From Actinomycetospora callitridis (GTDB lineage Bacteria; Actinomycetota; Actinomycetes; Mycobacteriales; Pseudonocardiaceae), in NCBI RefSeq assembly GCF_028737265.1, contig NZ_JAQZAK010000001.1, positions 1,116,001 to 1,180,000 on the forward strand: a stretch of 64,000 bases of DNA, read 5' to 3'. This document shows positions 1-9,497 of this stretch, one piece after another. Both the position numbers and the translations under genes were made by a program. The notes beneath the pieces are model-generated. The model was not told the origin of the DNA, did not search any database, and was given only the letters and a program-made list of their open reading frames with translations. Position 1 is the stretch's first letter, and each line of letters starts with the position of its first letter.

Positions 1-2
1 GC

Positions 3-614
3 GTGCTCGGTCTCGGCCGCGTCTTCGTCGCCAACATGACCGGCAACATCGTCTTCCTGGGCTTCGCGGTGGCCGGGGCACCCGGCTTCGCCTTGGCGGC
101 GTCGCTCGCCGCGCTCGGCGGGTTCCTGGTCGGGGCCCTGGCCGGCGGTGCGCTCGCCACGTCCCGGGCGCACCGTCGGGGTCATCTGCTGCGCGACGCG
201 GCGCTGATCGAGACGGTGCTCCTGCTCGTCTCGGTCGGCCTGCTCGTCGGCGTGAGCGGGACGCCGTCCAGCGGGCTCGCGTCGGCGGTCGCGGCGCTCG
301 CCGCCATCGCCCTCGGGCTGCAGAACTCCGCCGTCCGCCGCCTCGGTGTCCCCGACCTGACGACGACGGTGCTCACGATGACCCTCACCGGGATCGCCGC
401 GGACGTGCGCACCTCGGGGCGAGCGGTGGTCACCCGGCGGGTGCTCTCGGTCGCGATGATGTTCGGCGGCGCACTGATCGGTGCCGTCCTCGTCCTGAAC
501 GCCGGGCTCGCCTGGGCGCTCCTGCCGGCCCCGGTGGTCCTCCTGGCGATCGTCCTCGTGCTCGCCGTGGTGGTCCGCCGGCCCGCGCCCTGGCAGGAGG
601 GCGCCGCGGGCTGA
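3..614 (+). CDS. DUF1275 (YoaK-like) membrane protein, 5' end cut
   Basis: Integral membrane protein of the YoaK/DUF1275 family, whose substrate is unknown. The visible 203 residues begin inside the protein, because the frame is open to the window edge and the motif VANMTGN, usually near the N-terminus of this family, lies at about residues 9-15. About five hydrophobic segments follow, including ones near residues 24-50, 66-84, 89-105 and 149-191, ending in a short charged tail. Its stop lies 33 bp from the lexA stop, so the two genes converge. The family call rests on the NMTGN motif and the helix pattern. The true start lies outside the window. Confidence 0.8.
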   Translation: MLGLGRVFVANMTGNIVFLGFAVAGAPGFALAASLAALGGFLVGALAGGALATSRAHRRGHLLRDAALIETVLLLVSVGLLVGVSGTPSSGLASAVAALAAIALGLQNSAVRRLGVPDLTTTVLTMTLTGIAADVRTSGRAVVTRRVLSVAMMFGGALIGAVLVLNAGLAWALLPAPVVLLAIVLVLAVVVRRPAPWQEGAAG

Positions 615-625
615 CACGGCTCAAA

Positions 626-657
626 GGCGGCGGTCAGGGGCGGCGGTCAGAGGCGGC
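626..657. repeat. Direct repeats across the lexA stop codon
   Basis: The 11-mer ggcggcggtca occurs at 626-636 and 639-649, followed by a partial third unit. The second copy carries the complement of the lexA stop codon (647-649). It looks like a slippage duplication of the lexA 3' end. The 13-nt period breaks the reading frame, unlike the 12-nt repeat at the end of sigB. Confidence 0.6.
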
Positions 658-1405
658 GCAGGACCGCCACGACCTTGCCGAGCACCGTGGCGTCCTCGCC
701 CGGGATCGGCTCGAAGTTCACGTTGTGGGGCATCAGCCAGACCCGGCCGTCCCTGCGCTTGAACGTCTTGACCGTCGCCTCGCCGTCGATCATCGCGGCC
801 ACGATCTCGCCGTTGTCGGCGACGGGCTGCTGTCGGACGACCACCCAGTCGCCGTCGGTGATCGCGGCGTCGACCATCGAGTCGCCGGCGACGCGCAGGA
901 GGAACAGCGACCCCTCGCCGACCAGCTCGCGTGGCAGGGGGAACACGTCCTCGACGGCCTGCTCGGCGAGGATCGGCCCACCGGCGGCGATGCGGCCGAC
1001 GACGGGCACGAACGTCGGGGCGGGCCGGTCCGCGCGGATCTCCTCGGTGTGGTCGGCCGTGTCCGCGCCCTCGAGCTCCTCCGGCAGGCGCACGTCGAGC
1101 GCACGCGGGCGGTTGGGGTCGCGACGCAGGTAGCCCTTCTTCTCCAGCGTGCGCATCTGGTGCGCGACCGACGAGGTGGACGTCAGCCCGACCGCGTCGC
1201 CGATCTCGCGCACGCTCGGCGGGTAGCCCTGGCGCTCGACGTGGTCGCGGATGACCTCGAGGACCTTGCGCTGCCGCGGCGTCAGGCCGGGCGACGCGTC
1301 GGCGTCGGCGGGCTCGGGGAACGGGTGCACCCGCGCGGGGACGACGGCGTCGGCCGTGGCCCCCGACTCCTCGGGCCCGCGTGGGCCCTGGGGCGTACGT
1401 GCCAT
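647..1405 (-). CDS. lexA: LexA repressor
   Basis: SOS transcriptional repressor that self-cleaves when RecA is activated. An unusual N-terminal extension of about 40 residues precedes the winged helix-turn-helix (about residues 41-108, including [10 protein letters not shown] and [11 protein letters not shown]). The S24 peptidase domain follows, with scissile bond Ala141-Gly142, nucleophile Ser176 in GDSM and general base Lys213. All catalytic elements are present. The start is the ATG at 1405. It is divergent from a LysM gene. An SOS box lies at 1502-1517, about 100 bp upstream, so autoregulation is expected. The arrangement matches Rv2720 and Rv2719c of M. tuberculosis. Confidence 0.97.
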   Translation of the reverse strand: MARTPQGPRGPEESGATADAVVPARVHPFPEPADADASPGLTPRQRKVLEVIRDHVERQGYPPSVREIGDAVGLTSTSSVAHQMRTLEKKGYLRRDPNRPRALDVRLPEELEGADTADHTEEIRADRPAPTFVPVVGRIAAGGPILAEQAVEDVFPLPRELVGEGSLFLLRVAGDSMVDAAITDGDWVVVRQQPVADNGEIVAAMIDGEATVKTFKRRDGRVWLMPHNVNFEPIPGEDATVLGKVVAVLRRL

Positions 1406-1501
1406 GACCGTGTCCTTTCCGATGTCGTGTCCGGCGTCGAAGGGACGCCGCGCCCGCGTGGCGGGGTTGCGCTGCGAAGTTAGCGCCGAGGACCGACGGG
1501 A

Positions 1502-1517
1502 TCAAACACGTGTTCGA
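1502..1517. promoter_or_regulatory. LexA-binding SOS box
   Basis: The 16-mer tcaaacacgtgttcga matches the actinobacterial LexA site TCGAAC-N4-GTTCGA except at position 3. It lies 97 bp upstream of the lexA start and about 50 bp from a second, larger LexA operator. Confidence 0.8.
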
Positions 1518-1537
1518 ACGACACGCCGGGCGATCCG

Positions 1538-1566
1538 TCGACGTTGTCGGGGGTCGATGCTAGACA
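1538..1566 (+). promoter_or_regulatory. Probable promoter of the LysM gene
   Basis: TCGACG (1538-1543) and TAGACA (1561-1566) are spaced 17 bp apart. The predicted transcription start near 1573 falls inside the SOS palindrome that begins at 1567, so LexA would block initiation directly. Confidence 0.5.
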
Positions 1567-1598
1567 TCGCACACGCGTTCGATCGAACGCGTGTGCGA
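1567..1598. promoter_or_regulatory. Perfect 32-bp palindrome of two abutting SOS boxes
   Basis: The left half tcgcacacgcgttcga (1567-1582) is followed directly by its exact reverse complement (1583-1598). Each half alone matches TCGAAC-N4-GTTCGA with one mismatch. The palindrome ends 15 bp before the LysM start codon and overlaps its probable transcription start. Confidence 0.85.
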
Positions 1599-1613
1599 GG
1601 CGAGGAGGTCGAC

Positions 1614-2192
1614 ATGTCCGTGGGGACCACCGGTGCGCGGGACCGTTGCGACGTCGAGGTGTCGGGTCGGGGGACGGGGTCCGCGGGGCCCGCCGGGCCC
1701 ATGGGCCGGTCCGCGGCGCGCCCGCAGCCCGCGGGGACGCGCCCGGCGCGCCCCGAGGACGCCCGGGGCCCGGTGCGCCCGGCCGGTCGGCGCGGCCCGG
1801 CCGTGCTGCCGCCCGCCCGCCCGCGGGTCGCCGGTGGCGGCGCCACGCCCGCCCGTGCCGCCCGTCCGGTCGAGGCCCTGGTCGCCTCGGCGGTGCTGCG
1901 GCGCCGACGGATCGTGGCCGTCGCGGTCCTCGGTGTCGTGCTGGGGGTGCTGCTCGGCGTGCTCGTCGGGTTCGTGGTGCCGCTCGCCGGGGCCGCCGCT
2001 CCCGCCCCGTCCGGCACCACGGTCACGGTCGTCGGCTCCGGCGAGTCGCTGTCCGACGTCGCGGGCCGCGTCGCGCCCGGGTCCGACGCGGACGCGGTCG
2101 CCGGCCGGATCCGCGAGCTCAACGAGCTCGACGGTTCCGCCCTCACGCCCGGGCGCCCCCTCGTCGTGCCGGCCGCCGCGGCCGCGGGGTGA
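1614..2192 (+). CDS. SOS-controlled single-pass LysM protein (Rv2719c/YneA/DivS-like)
   Basis: A 192-residue protein with a disordered Pro/Arg/Ala-rich cytoplasmic stretch (about 1-100), one transmembrane helix (about 102-124) and a C-terminal LysM-type domain (about 133-188) with a SGESLSDVA start and a P-G-x-x-L-V-V-P end. The start is the ATG at 1614 with AGGAGG five bases before it; the frame is open further upstream but has no better ribosome site. Position beside lexA and the SOS operator make it the likely DNA-damage-induced division regulator, as described for M. tuberculosis Rv2719c (ChiZ) and C. glutamicum DivS. These proteins diverge fast, so role is inferred from context, not sequence identity. 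No catalytic residues are evident. Confidence 0.85.
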   Translation: MSVGTTGARDRCDVEVSGRGTGSAGPAGPMGRSAARPQPAGTRPARPEDARGPVRPAGRRGPAVLPPARPRVAGGGATPARAARPVEALVASAVLRRRRIVAVAVLGVVLGVLLGVLVGFVVPLAGAAAPAPSGTTVTVVGSGESLSDVAGRVAPGSDADAVAGRIRELNELDGSALTPGRPLVVPAAAAAG

Positions 2193-2232
2193 GGCCGGTC
2201 GCCGCCGGGGCTCCGTGCGCCCGGCGACCTGC

Positions 2233-2251
2233 GGCGGCGTGCCACGCCGCC
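2233..2251 (+). terminator. GC hairpin after the LysM gene
   Basis: Eight-base-pair stem (ggcggcgt with acgccgcc) and a three-base loop, about 40 bp after the stop. There is no T-tract, which is usual for actinobacterial terminators. Confidence 0.45.
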
Positions 2252-2505
2252 CTCCGGTGGGCGCGGACGTCCGCGTGATCAGGCCGTCCTCGCGGTCGTC
2301 GTCGGTGTCTCCGACGGCCGTCAGCGCGGCCTGATCGCACGGCGACCGGACACGTCCGGGGGGCGCCGCACGCCGTCATCACCCACTCGGGCACCGGCCG
2401 TCCCGCCTCCGCCCGCCCGTCCGGGCCCGACGTCCGCTCGGCGCCCGGGCCCGCGTGGGCGGGCCGGGGAGTTGCGTGGCGCGTCCGCGCGTCGCTACCG
2501 TCCCA

Positions 2506-2576
2506 CCCCAACATCTAGTGGTTACACTGGTGTAGTTAGTCCACAGCTTGTGCACACGGTGATCAGACGCTCCACA
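2506..2576. promoter_or_regulatory. Putative NrdR box with DnaA-box-like sites
   Basis: ccccaacatctagtgg (2506-2521) closely resembles the actinobacterial NrdR operator (CCACAACATCTAGTGT type). An imperfect palindrome centred on acactggtgt follows at 2524-2533. Downstream are TAGTCCACA (2537-2545), TTGTGCACA (2548-2556), both one base from the DnaA box TTGTCCACA, and a weaker CTCCACA (2570-2576). NrdR autoregulation is likely. DnaA involvement is only suggested. Confidence 0.55.
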
Positions 2577-2748
2577 GGGTCATCCACCGCACGACGGTGG
2601 TCGATCCACGGGTGAGGGCCTTCGATCCACGGATCGGGACCGGTGATCCCCAGCTCCGTCCCCAGGGACGGGGTGGGGGCCGGGTCCCGGTGCGGGGGTT
2701 GGGGACAACTCCGCCGGTGGCCGCGCGACGAGGGAGGGGGGTGTCGGC

Positions 2749-3279
2749 ATGCGGTGTCCGTTCTGCCGGAACACCGATTCCCGCGTCGTCGACTCGCGTG
2801 AGGCGGACGAGGGTCAGGCGATCCGGCGCCGCCGGTCGTGCTCGTCGTGCGGCAAGCGCTTCACCACCGTCGAGGAGCCGGTGCTCGCGGTCGTCAAGCG
2901 CAGCGGGGTCACCGAGCCCTTCAGCCGGGACAAGGTCGTGCGCGGCGTGGCCCGCGCCTGCCAGGGGCGCCCGGTCGACACCGACGCCCTCGCGCAGCTG
3001 GCGCACCGGGTCGAGGAGTCGGTCCGCGCGTCGGGTACCGCGGAGGTGCCCAGCCAGGAGGTCGGCATGGCGATCCTGGGGCCGTTGCGCGAGCTCGACG
3101 AGGTGGCCTACCTGCGGTTCGCCAGCGTCTACCGGAACTTCTCGTCGGCGGCCGACTTCGAGGCCGAGATCGCGGACCTGCGCGCCACGCGGGCCGGCGG
3201 TGTCGGGGGTCGGGGCGACACTGCGGGGACGACGGGGGACACAGCCGGGACACCGGCCGGAGCACGGGCCGAGGACTAG
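2749..3279 (+). CDS. nrdR: Transcriptional repressor NrdR
   Basis: Nucleotide-sensing repressor of ribonucleotide reductase genes. The N-terminal zinc ribbon has the two pairs CPFC (residues 3-6) and CSSC (31-34). An ATP-cone domain covers about residues 49-139. The core length of about 150 residues is normal, and a Gly/Thr/Asp-rich tail of about 25 residues is added. The ATG at 2749 gives the canonical MRCPFC start. nrdJ follows 79 bp after the stop on the same strand, so the two are probably cotranscribed, as in Streptomyces nrdRJ. A matching NrdR box lies upstream. Confidence 0.96.
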   Translation: MRCPFCRNTDSRVVDSREADEGQAIRRRRSCSSCGKRFTTVEEPVLAVVKRSGVTEPFSRDKVVRGVARACQGRPVDTDALAQLAHRVEESVRASGTAEVPSQEVGMAILGPLRELDEVAYLRFASVYRNFSSAADFEAEIADLRATRAGGVGGRGDTAGTTGDTAGTPAGARAED

Positions 3280-3358
3280 CGGTCGCAAGAACAGGGACGG
3301 GTCGGAGCGTGGGGAAGCGCCGCCGGAACGTCGGGGAACGAACAGAGGGATGACATCG

Positions 3359-6211
<2,853 letters not shown>

Positions 6212-6234
6212 ACCGTCCGCTCCCCGGCCCCGCC

Positions 6235-6269
6235 AGGGGCGCCCGGCCGCACGGCTGCCGGGCGCCCCT
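6235..6269 (+). terminator. Terminator hairpin after nrdJ
   Basis: Perfect 13-bp stem (aggggcgcccggc, 6235-6247, with its complement at 6257-6269) and a nine-base loop, starting 24 bp after the nrdJ stop. Confidence 0.75.
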
Positions 6270-6291
6270 CGCGGCGGGGTACGTTCGCCGC

Positions 6292-6717
6292 GTGTCCCGT
6301 GATCACGAGGGTGAGCAGGCGAACAAGGACCGGGTCGCGGCGGCGTTCGAGGCCTGGGCGGCAGGGACGGGAGGCCCGTTCGACCTCCTCGCCGACGACG
6401 CCACCTGGACGATCGTGGGCAACAGCCCGGTCTCGCGGACCTACGGCAGCAAGGCCGAGTTCATCGGGACGGTGATCGAGCCGTTCAACGCCCGCATGTC
6501 CGAGCCCCTCGTGCCGTCCGTGCGCCACCTGTTCGCCGACGGCGACTGGACGATCGTCCTGTTCGACGCGCAGGCCACGCGGCGCGACGGCGCGCCCTAC
6601 CGGAACACCTACACCTGGTACCTGCGCTTCGGGGCCGACGGCGCGGTGGCCGAGGTGATCGCCTTCTTCGACACCATCGAGTTCACCGACCTCTGGCAGC
6701 AGGTCGACCCCGCCTGA
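6292..6717 (+). CDS. SnoaL-like/NTF2-fold protein
   Basis: A 141-residue cone-shaped NTF2-superfamily protein of the ketosteroid isomerase-related SnoaL group. These bind or isomerise small hydrophobic molecules, but the substrate cannot be read from sequence. The central part, with DDATWTIVG and a FFDTIEF C-terminal strand, is typical. The GTG at 6292 is chosen because TACGTT (6280-6285) stands exactly six bases before it, a -10 element placed for leaderless transcription. The gene starts after the nrdJ terminator and converges with the EEP-fold gene. It looks monocistronic. Confidence 0.7.
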   Translation: MSRDHEGEQANKDRVAAAFEAWAAGTGGPFDLLADDATWTIVGNSPVSRTYGSKAEFIGTVIEPFNARMSEPLVPSVRHLFADGDWTIVLFDAQATRRDGAPYRNTYTWYLRFGADGAVAEVIAFFDTIEFTDLWQQVDPA

Positions 6718-6720
6718 CCA

Positions 6721-6781
6721 GGCGAGGGGTGCAGCGAGGGACGCCCCGCGTGCCTCCCACGCAGCGAGGGCGACCCTCGCT
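6721..6781. repeat. Dispersed palindromic repeat, copy A
   Basis: This 61-bp element begins ggcgagggg. Its arms are agcgaggg (6733-6740) and ccctcgct (6774-6781), around a core tgcctcccacgcagc. It is about 85% identical by eye to copy B at 60151-60212. It lies between two convergent genes. Confidence 0.75.
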
Positions 6782-6796
6782 CCCGGACTCGCGAGA

Positions 6797-7555
6797 TCAG
6801 CCGGCGGGCACCACGGTCGCCGAGAGGGCGCGGTGATCGGAGAGCGGCGGGTGGTGGACGGACGGGGCGGAGGCGACGACGCCCCGGCCGAGCAGGTGGT
6901 CGATCTGGCGGCGGGGGGCGTCGGCGGGGAAGGTCCGCCCGGTCACCAGGCCCTGCAGCCCGCTGGAGAAGCGGGCGCGCCGGGGGCCGAGGTTGAGGTC
7001 CCCGGTGACCACGACCGGCCCGGCGCCGCGCAGGGCACGGGCCAGGTGCCGCAGCTGGACGAGGTTCCAGCCCGGGATGAAGGTGAGGTGCGTGGTCACG
7101 ACGGTGACCGGGCCGTGCGGCCCCTCGATGCGGGCGGCGACCGCGGTCCGCGGCTCGTCGCGCACCCACACGAGCTCCCGCGGGTGACCGAGGAGCAGCG
7201 GGACCCGTCGGGGCAGGCGCGGCAGGGGCAGGACCCGCCACTCGGTCACCGGCAGCCGCGAGAGCAGCGCGATCCCGTACGCCGGGGTCTCGCCGGGATC
7301 GGTGACCGGCGACGGCTCCCAGTCGCCGGGCACCCCCAGCAGGGTGGAGGCGAAGCGGTGCTCGACGGCGCCCATCGCCTCCGCGGCCACGGCGGTGAGG
7401 TCGGCGCCGCCCGACCGCGGCTGGGCACGGTCGACCTCCTGGAGCCCGAGCACGTCGACGTCGAGTTCCTTCACCGCCTCGGCGTAGCCGTCGACGTCGG
7501 CCGGCCCGGTGGGCGTGGCGGCGCCGTGCAGCACGTTCCAGGTCCCCAGTCGCAC
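6797..7555 (-). CDS. Endonuclease/exonuclease/phosphatase-fold hydrolase
   Basis: Metal-dependent phosphoesterase of the EEP superfamily (DNase I, exonuclease III, sphingomyelinase). Motifs in order: TWNVLHG near the N-terminus, LQEVDR (Mg-binding Glu), TTHL, TGDLN and the C-terminal DHR. The 252 residues are a minimal EEP domain with no signal peptide, so it is probably cytoplasmic. The substrate could be nucleic acid or a phospholipid head group. The start is GTG 7555, with CACCCT six bases upstream in the leaderless arrangement seen elsewhere here. It is divergent from the nucleotidyltransferase gene. Confidence 0.8.
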   Translation of the reverse strand: MRLGTWNVLHGAATPTGPADVDGYAEAVKELDVDVLGLQEVDRAQPRSGGADLTAVAAEAMGAVEHRFASTLLGVPGDWEPSPVTDPGETPAYGIALLSRLPVTEWRVLPLPRLPRRVPLLLGHPRELVWVRDEPRTAVAARIEGPHGPVTVVTTHLTFIPGWNLVQLRHLARALRGAGPVVVTGDLNLGPRRARFSSGLQGLVTGRTFPADAPRRQIDHLLGRGVVASAPSVHHPPLSDHRALSATVVPAG

Positions 7556-7611
7556 GGGCCCAGGGTGCCCGCCCGGGTTCGTCGCCGATCAGCTCGGGTA
7601 ACGAAACCGGG

Positions 7612-8205
7612 GTGAGCGCACCCCACGAGCCCGAGCACCCACCCGCCGGTGCCGGGCGGCGCGAGGCGCTCAAGCGCGTCGCGGTCGCCCTGCGCGGCGG
7701 CGGTGTGGGCTTCGCGCTGGCGGGCGGCTACGCGGGGTGGGCCCTCGGCGGGCCGGAGCCGGAGAAGGACGTCGACTTCGTCGTCGTCGAGGCCGAGGCA
7801 GAGAAGGCGGCGACGGTGCTGGCCGAGGCCGGGCTCGACGTGCACCATCCGCCCGAGGACTGGCTGTTCAAGGTCCACAGCGACGGCGCCCTGGTCGACA
7901 TCCTCTTCCGCCTCGCCGGCGAGAGCGTCGACCAGGAGCTGCTCGGGCGGGCGACCGAGCAGGAGGTGCTCTCGGTGGCCATGCCCGTCGTCAGTGCCAC
8001 CGACCTGATCATCGGCAAGCTCGCGGCGCTCAACGAGCACGCCTGCGACCTGGCCAAGGTGCTCCCCACCGCACGCGCCCTGCGCGAGAAGATCGACTGG
8101 GAGCGCGCCGAGGTCGCGACGGCGTGGAACGACATCGCCGTGGCCTGCCTGTTCCTCCTGCGTCGGATCGGGGTGGCTCCTGATGGGCTCCGCCCTCGTG
8201 AGTGA
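7612..8205 (+). CDS. Nucleotidyltransferase-fold protein
   Basis: A 197-residue protein with a polymerase-beta-like nucleotidyltransferase signature: LAGGYAGWALGG (about residues 37-48) followed by KDVDFVV, supplying the Gly-rich loop and Asp-x-Asp metal ligands. A third acidic position probably lies in ALVDILF. Related proteins include small nucleotidyltransferases in toxin-antitoxin and defence modules and aminoglycoside-modifying enzymes. No substrate domain is recognisable. GTG 7612 is preceded by TAACGA seven bases upstream. The last codons lie inside the long hairpin at 8184-8251. The HipA-like kinase gene starts 60 bp downstream, so the two may work together. Confidence 0.75.
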   Translation: MSAPHEPEHPPAGAGRREALKRVAVALRGGGVGFALAGGYAGWALGGPEPEKDVDFVVVEAEAEKAATVLAEAGLDVHHPPEDWLFKVHSDGALVDILFRLAGESVDQELLGRATEQEVLSVAMPVVSATDLIIGKLAALNEHACDLAKVLPTARALREKIDWERAEVATAWNDIAVACLFLLRRIGVAPDGLRPRE

Positions 8206-8251
8206 TCCGGGTCGCCGGGACGACCCGGATCATTCACGTGGGCGCAGCCCA
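8184..8251. repeat. Long inverted repeat, 31-nt arms
   Basis: Arms at 8184-8214 and 8221-8251 around a six-base loop pair at 28 of 31 positions, plus one G-T wobble. The left arm includes the last codons and the stop of the nucleotidyltransferase gene. The right arm ends three bases before GAGGAT, the -10-like element of the next gene. It may act as a terminator or attenuator, or be a REP-like element. Confidence 0.8.
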
Positions 8252-8265
8252 TAGAGGATGAGCGC

Positions 8266-8997
8266 GTGTCCGACCTGCGCCGGGTCACCGCCACCCGGTA
8301 CGTGACCCCGCTGCGCGAGGGCGGGTCGCTGCCCGGGCTGGTGGAGGCCGACGACCTCGGCACCTACGTCGCGAAGTTCACCGGGGCGGGCCAGGGCCCG
8401 AAGGCGCTCGTCGCCGAGGTCGTGGCCGGCGAGATCGCGCGGCGCCTCGGGCTGCGGGTGCCGGAGCTCGTCGTCCTCGACGTCGACCCCGTGATCGCCC
8501 GCGCGGAGCCGGACTGGGAGGTCCAGGAGCTGCTCGCCCGCAGCGGCGGCCCCAACCTCGGCATGGACTTCCTCCCCGGTGCCCTCGGGTTCGACCCGGT
8601 CGCGCACCGCGTCGACCCGCTCGAGGCGTCGCGGGTGCTCTGGTTCGACGCGTTCGTCGAGAACGTCGACCGCTCCTGGCGCAACCCCAACCTGCTGCGC
8701 TGGCACCGCGAGATGTGGCTGATCGACCACGGGGCCTGCCTGTACTTCCACCACTCCTGGGCACGGGCTGCGTCGGTCGTCGCTCGCCCCTACGACCTGG
8801 CGGACCACGTCCTCGCCCCGGCCGCGACGGCCCGCGCCGAGGCCGACGCCGAGCTGTCGGGGCGCGTCGACGAGGCGATGCTCACCGACGCGGCCGCCCT
8901 CATCCCCGAGGAGTGGCTGGACGACGTGGCGCCCGAGGACTACGTCGAGCACCTGCTCGCCCGCCTCGCCGCCCGTGAGGCGTGGGTGCCGCGATGA
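8266..8997 (+). CDS. HipA-like kinase-fold protein
   Basis: A 243-residue protein of the short HipA-related family found beside DUF3037 genes. It has the HipA kinase core: a glycine-containing N-terminal lobe with TYVAKFTGAGQGPK, a catalytic-loop-like segment AFVENVDRSWRNPNLL (about 127-142) supplying Asp and Asn, and IDHGACLYF (about 150-158) in the metal-binding position. Full-length HipA toxins are near 430 residues and carry an N-terminal subdomain absent here. Protein kinase activity is plausible but unproven. GTG 8266 has GAGGAT six bases before it, suggesting a leaderless start. It overlaps DUF3037 by four bases. No HipB-like helix-turn-helix gene is adjacent. Confidence 0.8.
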   Translation: MSDLRRVTATRYVTPLREGGSLPGLVEADDLGTYVAKFTGAGQGPKALVAEVVAGEIARRLGLRVPELVVLDVDPVIARAEPDWEVQELLARSGGPNLGMDFLPGALGFDPVAHRVDPLEASRVLWFDAFVENVDRSWRNPNLLRWHREMWLIDHGACLYFHHSWARAASVVARPYDLADHVLAPAATARAEADAELSGRVDEAMLTDAAALIPEEWLDDVAPEDYVEHLLARLAAREAWVPR

Positions 8998-9386
8998 GCC
9001 GGGAGACGGAGCGCGACACCTTCGAGTACGCCCTGCTGCGCGTGGTGCCCGACATCGAGCGCGGCGAGCTGGTCAACGTCGGCGTGCTGCTCTACTGCCG
9101 GCACCGCGAGCACCTCGCCGTCCGGACCCACCTCGACGCCGACCGCCTGCGCGCCCTCGCCCCGTCGGCCGACCTCGAGGCGGTGCGCGACGCGGTGGCC
9201 GCCTGGGAGGGCGCGGTGCGCGGCGAGGGTCCGGCCGGCGTGCTGTCGGCGGGGGAGCGCTTCCGCTGGTTGATCGCCCCGCGCAGCACCGTCCTGCAAC
9301 CGGGTCCGGTGCACACGGGGCTGACCTCGGACCCGGACGCGGAGATCGAACGCCTGCTCGCCCGGCTGGTCCGCGCGCCGTCCTGA
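8994..9386 (+). CDS. DUF3037 protein
   Basis: A 130-residue DUF3037 protein of unknown function, with the family's conserved start (FEYALLRVVPDIERGELVNVGV) and an RFRWLIAPRSTVLQPGPVHTG segment. It begins at ATG 8994, overlapping the kinase stop in an ATGA junction, so the two are translationally coupled. This pairing recurs in many bacteria and suggests partner or substrate for the HipA-like protein. No membrane segment or known catalytic motif is seen. Confidence 0.85.
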   Translation: MSRETERDTFEYALLRVVPDIERGELVNVGVLLYCRHREHLAVRTHLDADRLRALAPSADLEAVRDAVAAWEGAVRGEGPAGVLSAGERFRWLIAPRSTVLQPGPVHTGLTSDPDAEIERLLARLVRAPS

Positions 9387-9401
9387 ATCGCTCCGTTGTT
9401 T

Positions 9402-9419
9402 CCCTCGGTGCCCCGAGGG
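9402..9419 (+). terminator. Hairpin after DUF3037
   Basis: Seven-bp stem (ccctcgg with ccgaggg) and a four-base loop, 16 bp after the stop. It probably separates the kinase/DUF3037 pair from ppsA. Confidence 0.5.
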
Positions 9420-9497
9420 GGGAGTCCTCCCGCCGATCGGTCCTGCGCCGCCGTGACGGGAACGGTGGCGCGACCGACCGCGACGGAGGAGGACACG

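Larger units (their letters stand above)
2193..2748. other. Non-coding stretch between the LysM gene and nrdR
   Basis: No convincing gene is visible. It contains the hairpin at 2233-2251, a longer inverted repeat (gatcaggcc at 2277-2285 with its complement at 2328-2336), the NrdR/DnaA-like region (2506-2576), and two copies of tcgatccacgg (2601-2611 and 2622-2632) spaced two helical turns apart. Most of it is probably nrdR regulatory DNA. Confidence 0.6.

Noticed and set aside
2597..3349. A 5' extension of the nrdJ reading frame back to 2597
   Set aside because: It runs through the nrdR promoter and gene in another frame and lacks NrdJ sequence; the GAGGG-ATG at 3359 fits.
8266..9386. A classical hipBA toxin-antitoxin operon
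   Set aside because: There is no HipB-like helix-turn-helix gene; the kinase is the short type paired with DUF3037.
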